DNA of 64,000 nucleotides from Hymenobacter edaphi. Lineage in GTDB: Bacteria > Bacteroidota > Bacteroidia > Cytophagales > Hymenobacteraceae. Positions within the stretch are counted from its first letter, which is position 1, and every line of letters starts with the position of its first letter. The position numbers and the translations under genes are program-made. This document shows, one piece after another, positions 61,486 through 64,000 of this stretch. The notes beneath the pieces were generated by a model, which had not been told where the DNA came from, did no database searches, and saw only the letters and a program-made list of their open reading frames with translations. Location: contig NZ_QHKM01000005.1 in assembly GCF_003258365.1 (NCBI RefSeq), forward strand, positions 1-64,000, given 5' to 3'.

Positions 61486-63918
61486 ATGAAGAACACCTCT
61501 ACCCTGGCCGCCCGGGGCCTCTCCCTGTGCCTGAGCCTGCTGAGTCTGGGCGCCGCGGCGCAGCAGACGCCGCCGCTGGTCTACAGCCTGGAAAACACCG
61601 GCGCCAGCTGCGCGGCCCCGGCCCTGCCCGCCTTCAGCCAGCTGCCCGTGGTGCAGCCGCTGCCGGACCCGTTTATGAAGTCCGACAACTCGGCCCGCTC
61701 CACTGCTTTCAGCGACTGGGAGTGCCGGCGCAACGAAATCAAAACCGAAATCGAGCACTACGAAATCGGCACCAAGCCCACGCGGCCCCAGAACATTGCG
61801 GCCACCTACGCGGCCGGCACCACGGCCGGCACCGGCACGCTCACGGTGGTGGTGACGGAGAACGGGCAGACGCTCACGCTGACCTCGGAGGTGGTGCTGC
61901 CGACCACCGGCACCGGGCCGTATCCGGCCGTTATCGGCATGAACAGCGCCACGGGCAGCATTCCGGCGGCGGTGTTTACCAGCCGCAGCATTGCCACCAT
62001 CCGCTTCAACCACAACCAGGTCACGACCTACGGCAACCCGCAGCTGACCGACCCCTACTACCGCCTCTACCCGGCGCAGACGCTGGCCAACTCCGGGCAG
62101 TACAGCGCCTGGGCCTGGGGCGTGAGCCGGCTGATCGACGGGCTGGAGCTGGTGCAGGCCTCGCTGCCCATCAACCGGCAGCGCCTGGCCGTGACGGGCT
62201 GCTCCTACGCGGGCAAGATGGCGCTGTTTTCGGGCGCCTTCGACGAGCGGATTGCCCTGACCATTGCCCAGGAATCGGGCGGCGGCGGGGCCCCGGCCTG
62301 GCGCGTGTCGGAAACCCTGGGCGCGGTGGAAAAGCTCGGCGCCACCGACTACCGCTGGTTTCGGGACGACATGATGCAGTTTGCCAACAGCAACGTGGCC
62401 AAGCTCCCGCACGACCACCACGAGCTGATGGCGATGATTGCCCCGCGGGCCCTGCTGGTGACCGGCAACACCGATTTTGAGTGGCTGGCCAACCCCTCGG
62501 CCTACGTGTCGGCCAAGGCGGCCCAGCAGGTCTGGAACACCTTCGGCATTCCCGACCGGTTCGGCTTTTACATCGACGGGGCCCACGGGCATTGCGCGGT
62601 GCCCGCCACCCAGCAGCCGGCCATCGAGGCCTTCGTGGAGAAATTCATGCTGGGCAACACTTCAGCTAATACCACCATTGCCGTGCACCCCTTCCCGGGC
62701 GTAAACCCGGTGCGCTGGTACCAGTGGTGGGGCACCGGCACGCCCATCTTGCCGGCCGAGCCGCTGGGCAAGCGCTACTGGCTGGAGGCCGAGTGCGCCA
62801 CGGTGGGCGCGGGCTGGAGCGTGGTGGCCGATACCTCGGCCTCGGGCGGCAGCTACGTGAAAGTGCAGAGCGGCCTGAGCAGCCCCGCCAGCGCCCCCAC
62901 CGCCGCCTCGGCCTACCTGACCATGCCCTTCCGGGCCGACAGCGCCGCCTCTTACAGCTTCCTGGCCCGCCTGAACGTGCCGGCCACGGAGGAATACGGC
63001 TACTGGCTGAAGCTGGACAACGAGGCGTTTCAGGCCGTGACCAGCCAGCTGGCCACCAACCCCGGCTTTGAAAACGGCCTGAGCGGCTGGTCCACGCTGA
63101 ACGCCACCGGCGCTACCATCACGGCCAACGCCGTGGCGGCGGAGGCCCACAGCGGCACCGGCTCGATGAAGGTGGTGAACCCCACGGCCCAGCCCGGCAA
63201 CCAGTGGCGGGTGCAGGTGAGCAGCACGGCCTTCCCCACCACCATCGGCAAGCAGTACCAGATTTCGTACTGGGTGCGGGCCGCCGCGGCGGGCGGCTCC
63301 ATCCGCCTCTCCACCGGCCCCAGCAGCCCGCAGTACCAGGCCGATCAGCCCATCGGCACGGCCTGGCAGCAGGTGACGTGGACCATCACCGCGTCCATTG
63401 CCTCCACCACCTTCCTGTTCGACATGGGGCAGGTGGCCACCACCTACTACATCGACGACGTGAGCGTGAAGGAAGTGGGCGCCACGGCCGGCTGGCGCTG
63501 GCTGAAGCTGAAAGAAGCCGCCCTGACGGTGGGCCCGCACACCCTGACCATTGCCTACAACGCCGGCGGCAACGCCCAGCTGGATAAGCTGGTGGTGGCC
63601 ACGTCCACGGCCAGCATCAGCGGCAAGGGTGGCGCGGCCACCAACTGCGCCGTGACGGCCGCGGCCAATCCACTGGCCAAGCCGGGCATCGAGGTGTACC
63701 CCAACCCGGCCACCGACCACCTCACCGTCAAGCTGGCCGCCAACCCCGGCCACGTGCGCAGCATCGACGTGCTGGACGTCACCGGCCGGGTACTCACGCG
63801 CGTCAGCGTCGGTAATCAGGCTACGCTCAGCATCCCGAGCCGGCAGCTGAAGCCGGGGGTGTATCTGCTGCGCTTCCACGGCGACCAGACCGCGACGCAG
63901 CGCGTGCTGGTGCAGTAA
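61486..63918 (+). CDS. T9SS-secreted CE15-like glucuronoyl esterase with nested carbohydrate-binding modules
   Basis: 810 residues from ATG 61486. Signal peptide to AAAQQ. The esterase (about 60-405) shows GCSYAGK with Ser240, the acid Glu263 in AQESGGGG, and the HGHC His (367/369), the CE15 layout; the Arg usual after the serine is Tyr241. Residues about 431-515 are the first half of a CBM6/35-like module (YWLEAECATVG...GGSYVKV), interrupted at about 525-660 by a CBM4/9-like module (NPGFENGLSGW to YYIDDVSV). The CBM6/35 then resumes (WLKLKEAALTVGPHTLTIAY). A T9SS sorting tail (about 725-810, GIEVYPNPATDHLTV) ends the protein. CE15 enzymes cleave lignin-glucuronoxylan ester bonds. Secreted by type IX. 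Confidence 0.88.
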   Translation: MKNTSTLAARGLSLCLSLLSLGAAAQQTPPLVYSLENTGASCAAPALPAFSQLPVVQPLPDPFMKSDNSARSTAFSDWECRRNEIKTEIEHYEIGTKPTRPQNIAATYAAGTTAGTGTLTVVVTENGQTLTLTSEVVLPTTGTGPYPAVIGMNSATGSIPAAVFTSRSIATIRFNHNQVTTYGNPQLTDPYYRLYPAQTLANSGQYSAWAWGVSRLIDGLELVQASLPINRQRLAVTGCSYAGKMALFSGAFDERIALTIAQESGGGGAPAWRVSETLGAVEKLGATDYRWFRDDMMQFANSNVAKLPHDHHELMAMIAPRALLVTGNTDFEWLANPSAYVSAKAAQQVWNTFGIPDRFGFYIDGAHGHCAVPATQQPAIEAFVEKFMLGNTSANTTIAVHPFPGVNPVRWYQWWGTGTPILPAEPLGKRYWLEAECATVGAGWSVVADTSASGGSYVKVQSGLSSPASAPTAASAYLTMPFRADSAASYSFLARLNVPATEEYGYWLKLDNEAFQAVTSQLATNPGFENGLSGWSTLNATGATITANAVAAEAHSGTGSMKVVNPTAQPGNQWRVQVSSTAFPTTIGKQYQISYWVRAAAAGGSIRLSTGPSSPQYQADQPIGTAWQQVTWTITASIASTTFLFDMGQVATTYYIDDVSVKEVGATAGWRWLKLKEAALTVGPHTLTIAYNAGGNAQLDKLVVATSTASISGKGGAATNCAVTAAANPLAKPGIEVYPNPATDHLTVKLAANPGHVRSIDVLDVTGRVLTRVSVGNQATLSIPSRQLKPGVYLLRFHGDQTATQRVLVQ

Positions 63919-63944
63919 CCCAGCAGCAGTGTAGTTATTAGCAC

Positions 63945-64000
63945 GTCATCCTGAGCGCAGCGAACCGAAGGAAGGCGAAGCCAAGGATCTTGCTCGAACT
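63945..64000 (+). repeat. Dispersed repeat family B, copy at the window end
   Basis: GTCATCCTGAGCGCAGCGAA then CCGAAGGAAGGCGAAGCC, matching the family at 55551-55582 and its outward GTCATCC. It runs off the right edge. Confidence 0.8.

Overview
The window looks like chromosome from a high-GC Bacteroidota of the Hymenobacter type (order Cytophagales). Four things point there: SusC/SusD outer-membrane pairs, two proteins with C-terminal type IX secretion (T9SS) sorting tails, promoters of the Bacteroidota form TTG-N19..21-TAnnTTTG, and starts without Shine-Dalgarno sequences. Most genes are GC-rich. Four small orphan genes (4988, 8208, 10316 and 59219) are clearly AT-richer, and each sits beside a palindromic intergenic repeat.

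Layout. 1-353: three stacked leftward promoters, probably the head of an rRNA operon just outside the window. 354-4725 (minus): relA/spoT, fur, a STAS protein and purA. 4988-10061: a small secreted protein, tRNA-Leu(UAG), then tig, clpP and clpX (chaperone and protease) with two orphan genes. 10080-15027 (minus): lpxB, queD-like, an ABC importer permease plus binding lipoprotein, and a bestrophin. 15404-25976: heptose epimerase hldD, an FAD protein, a MarR/oxidoreductase divergon with three tandem operators, a DCC protein, two low-complexity exported proteins, HTTM, metallo-beta-lactamase and Dph6-like genes. 26149-37838: DUF885 peptidase, a T9SS protein, a STAS/SEC14-like protein, a TPR-like protein, SDR, DoxX, flavin reductase, alpha/beta hydrolase, BLUF photosensor and a GHL10 glycosidase.

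37960-58966 looks like an amino-sugar uptake locus. Two SusC/SusD systems face outward around a NagB-PIG-L fusion. They are followed by two tandem NagX-like membrane acetyltransferases, two small exported proteins and a GH3/beta-lactamase fusion resembling NagZ. No separate NagA, NagK or regulator is present. The NagB domain lacks the catalytic Asp of true deaminases, so the chemistry of the fusion is open. 59219-63918 holds an AT-rich lipoprotein gene, an unknown protein, a 41-42 bp imperfect tandem array, and a secreted CE15-type glucuronoyl esterase with nested carbohydrate-binding modules and a T9SS tail.

Repeats are a theme. There are at least three dispersed palindromic families, two palindromes whose arms are 7- or 8-bp tandem repeats, and several very long perfect hairpins. 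I saw no transposase, integrase, phage gene or CRISPR array.
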